Positions 5,010 to 5,327 of a stretch of 5,327 bases of DNA are shown here, piece after piece. Both the position numbers and the translations under genes were made by a program. The stretch lies in assembly GCA_900550775.1 (NCBI GenBank), contig URTH01000131.1:1-5327 (forward strand), read 5' to 3'. The stretch comes from an uncultured Eubacteriales bacterium (GTDB lineage Bacteria; Bacillota; Clostridia; Monoglobales; Monoglobaceae). The first letter of the stretch is position 1; every line of letters begins with the position of its first letter. The notes under the pieces are model-generated. The model saw only the letters and a list, made by a program, of their open reading frames with translations. It searched no databases and was not told the DNA's origin.

Positions 5010-5327
5010 GAGATCGAACCGATTGCATACATTCACACCGATTTTAAAGAAAAGTTTGGGATTCCCCGTCAGAGCGGCCGTGTCGCGTCTCTCGTCGGCA
5101 AGGTTGTTTTTTTACCAAAGTACAGCCGCGAGGATGCCTTTCGTGCGCTGGACGGGTTTTCCCATCTTTGGCTGATTTTTGACTTTTCCAAGGCACATTG
5201 CAAGGACTGGTCGCCGACCGTGCGGCCGCCGCGCCTGGGCGGAAATCAAAGGGTCGGCGTATTTGCCAGCCGCTCCCCGTTCCGTCCCAACCCCCTGGGC
5301 TTGTCCTCTGTGCGCCTTTTGGGGATT
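5007..5327 (+). CDS. trmO: tRNA (t6A37) N6-methyltransferase TrmO/TsaA family, start only (cut by window edge)
   Basis: The first 107 codons are present and the frame is open to the right edge. The family (TsaA/YaeB, UPF0066) has an unusual beta-barrel fold and uses S-adenosylmethionine to methylate N6-threonylcarbamoyladenosine at position 37 of certain tRNAs that read ACN codons, giving m6t6A and tuning decoding. Recognition rests on the N-terminal [11 protein letters not shown] (3-13), [12 protein letters not shown] (49-60), and the signature segments RPPRLGGN (73-80) and [18 protein letters not shown] (83-100), the most conserved part of the family; all are intact. The ATG at 5007 has AAAGGA seven bases upstream and sets the family's usual start. 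It lies 126 bases after the M23 gene, on the same strand, behind the structured spacer. The rest of the domain and any C-terminal part are outside the window. Confidence 0.94.
   Translation, partial: MEIEPIAYIHTDFKEKFGIPRQSGRVASLVGKVVFLPKYSREDAFRALDGFSHLWLIFDFSKAHCKDWSPTVRPPRLGGNQRVGVFASRSPFRPNPLGLSSVRLLGI

Overview
The window looks like core chromosome of a low-to-mid GC, spore-forming Firmicute, most likely from the Clostridia. The evidence is strong AGGAGG-type ribosome binding sites, sigma-A promoter boxes, frequent GTG starts, a perfect CtsR operator, an ispE gene of the methylerythritol phosphate pathway, and a SpoIIQ-like M23 protein. The coding sequence is moderately GC-rich and the spacers are AT-rich. 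I see no phage, insertion sequence, CRISPR array, rRNA or tRNA gene.

Left part (1-930), read on the minus strand. At the left edge are the first ten codons of a gene that I read as ctsR. In front of it stand a textbook sigma-A promoter (107-134) and a CtsR operator (75-97) placed just after the predicted transcription start. Next comes a strong intrinsic terminator (201-252), then a lipoprotein cyclophilin (258-857) with its own promoter (902-930).

Right part (1027-5327), read on the plus strand. A promoter at 1027-1055 drives ftsH (1119-3008), the membrane-bound ATP-dependent zinc protease. A 141-base spacer with several stem-loops leads to ispE (3150-3995), the CDP-ME kinase of isoprenoid precursor synthesis. 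Then come a membrane-anchored M23/LytM protein resembling clostridial SpoIIQ (4110-4880) and the start of trmO/tsaA (5007 to the right edge), a tRNA t6A37 methyltransferase. The 126-base spacer before trmO holds a strong hairpin and a complementary segment able to cover the trmO start.

Functionally, the left half is a protein quality-control neighbourhood: CtsR heat-shock control, an extracytoplasmic foldase and FtsH. The right half is housekeeping plus a probable sporulation gene. I found no undescribed multi-gene system. The most interesting signals are regulatory: the CtsR-controlled promoter at the left edge, the structured ftsH-ispE spacer, the possible start-masking fold before trmO, and a possible forespore-type promoter before the M23 gene.
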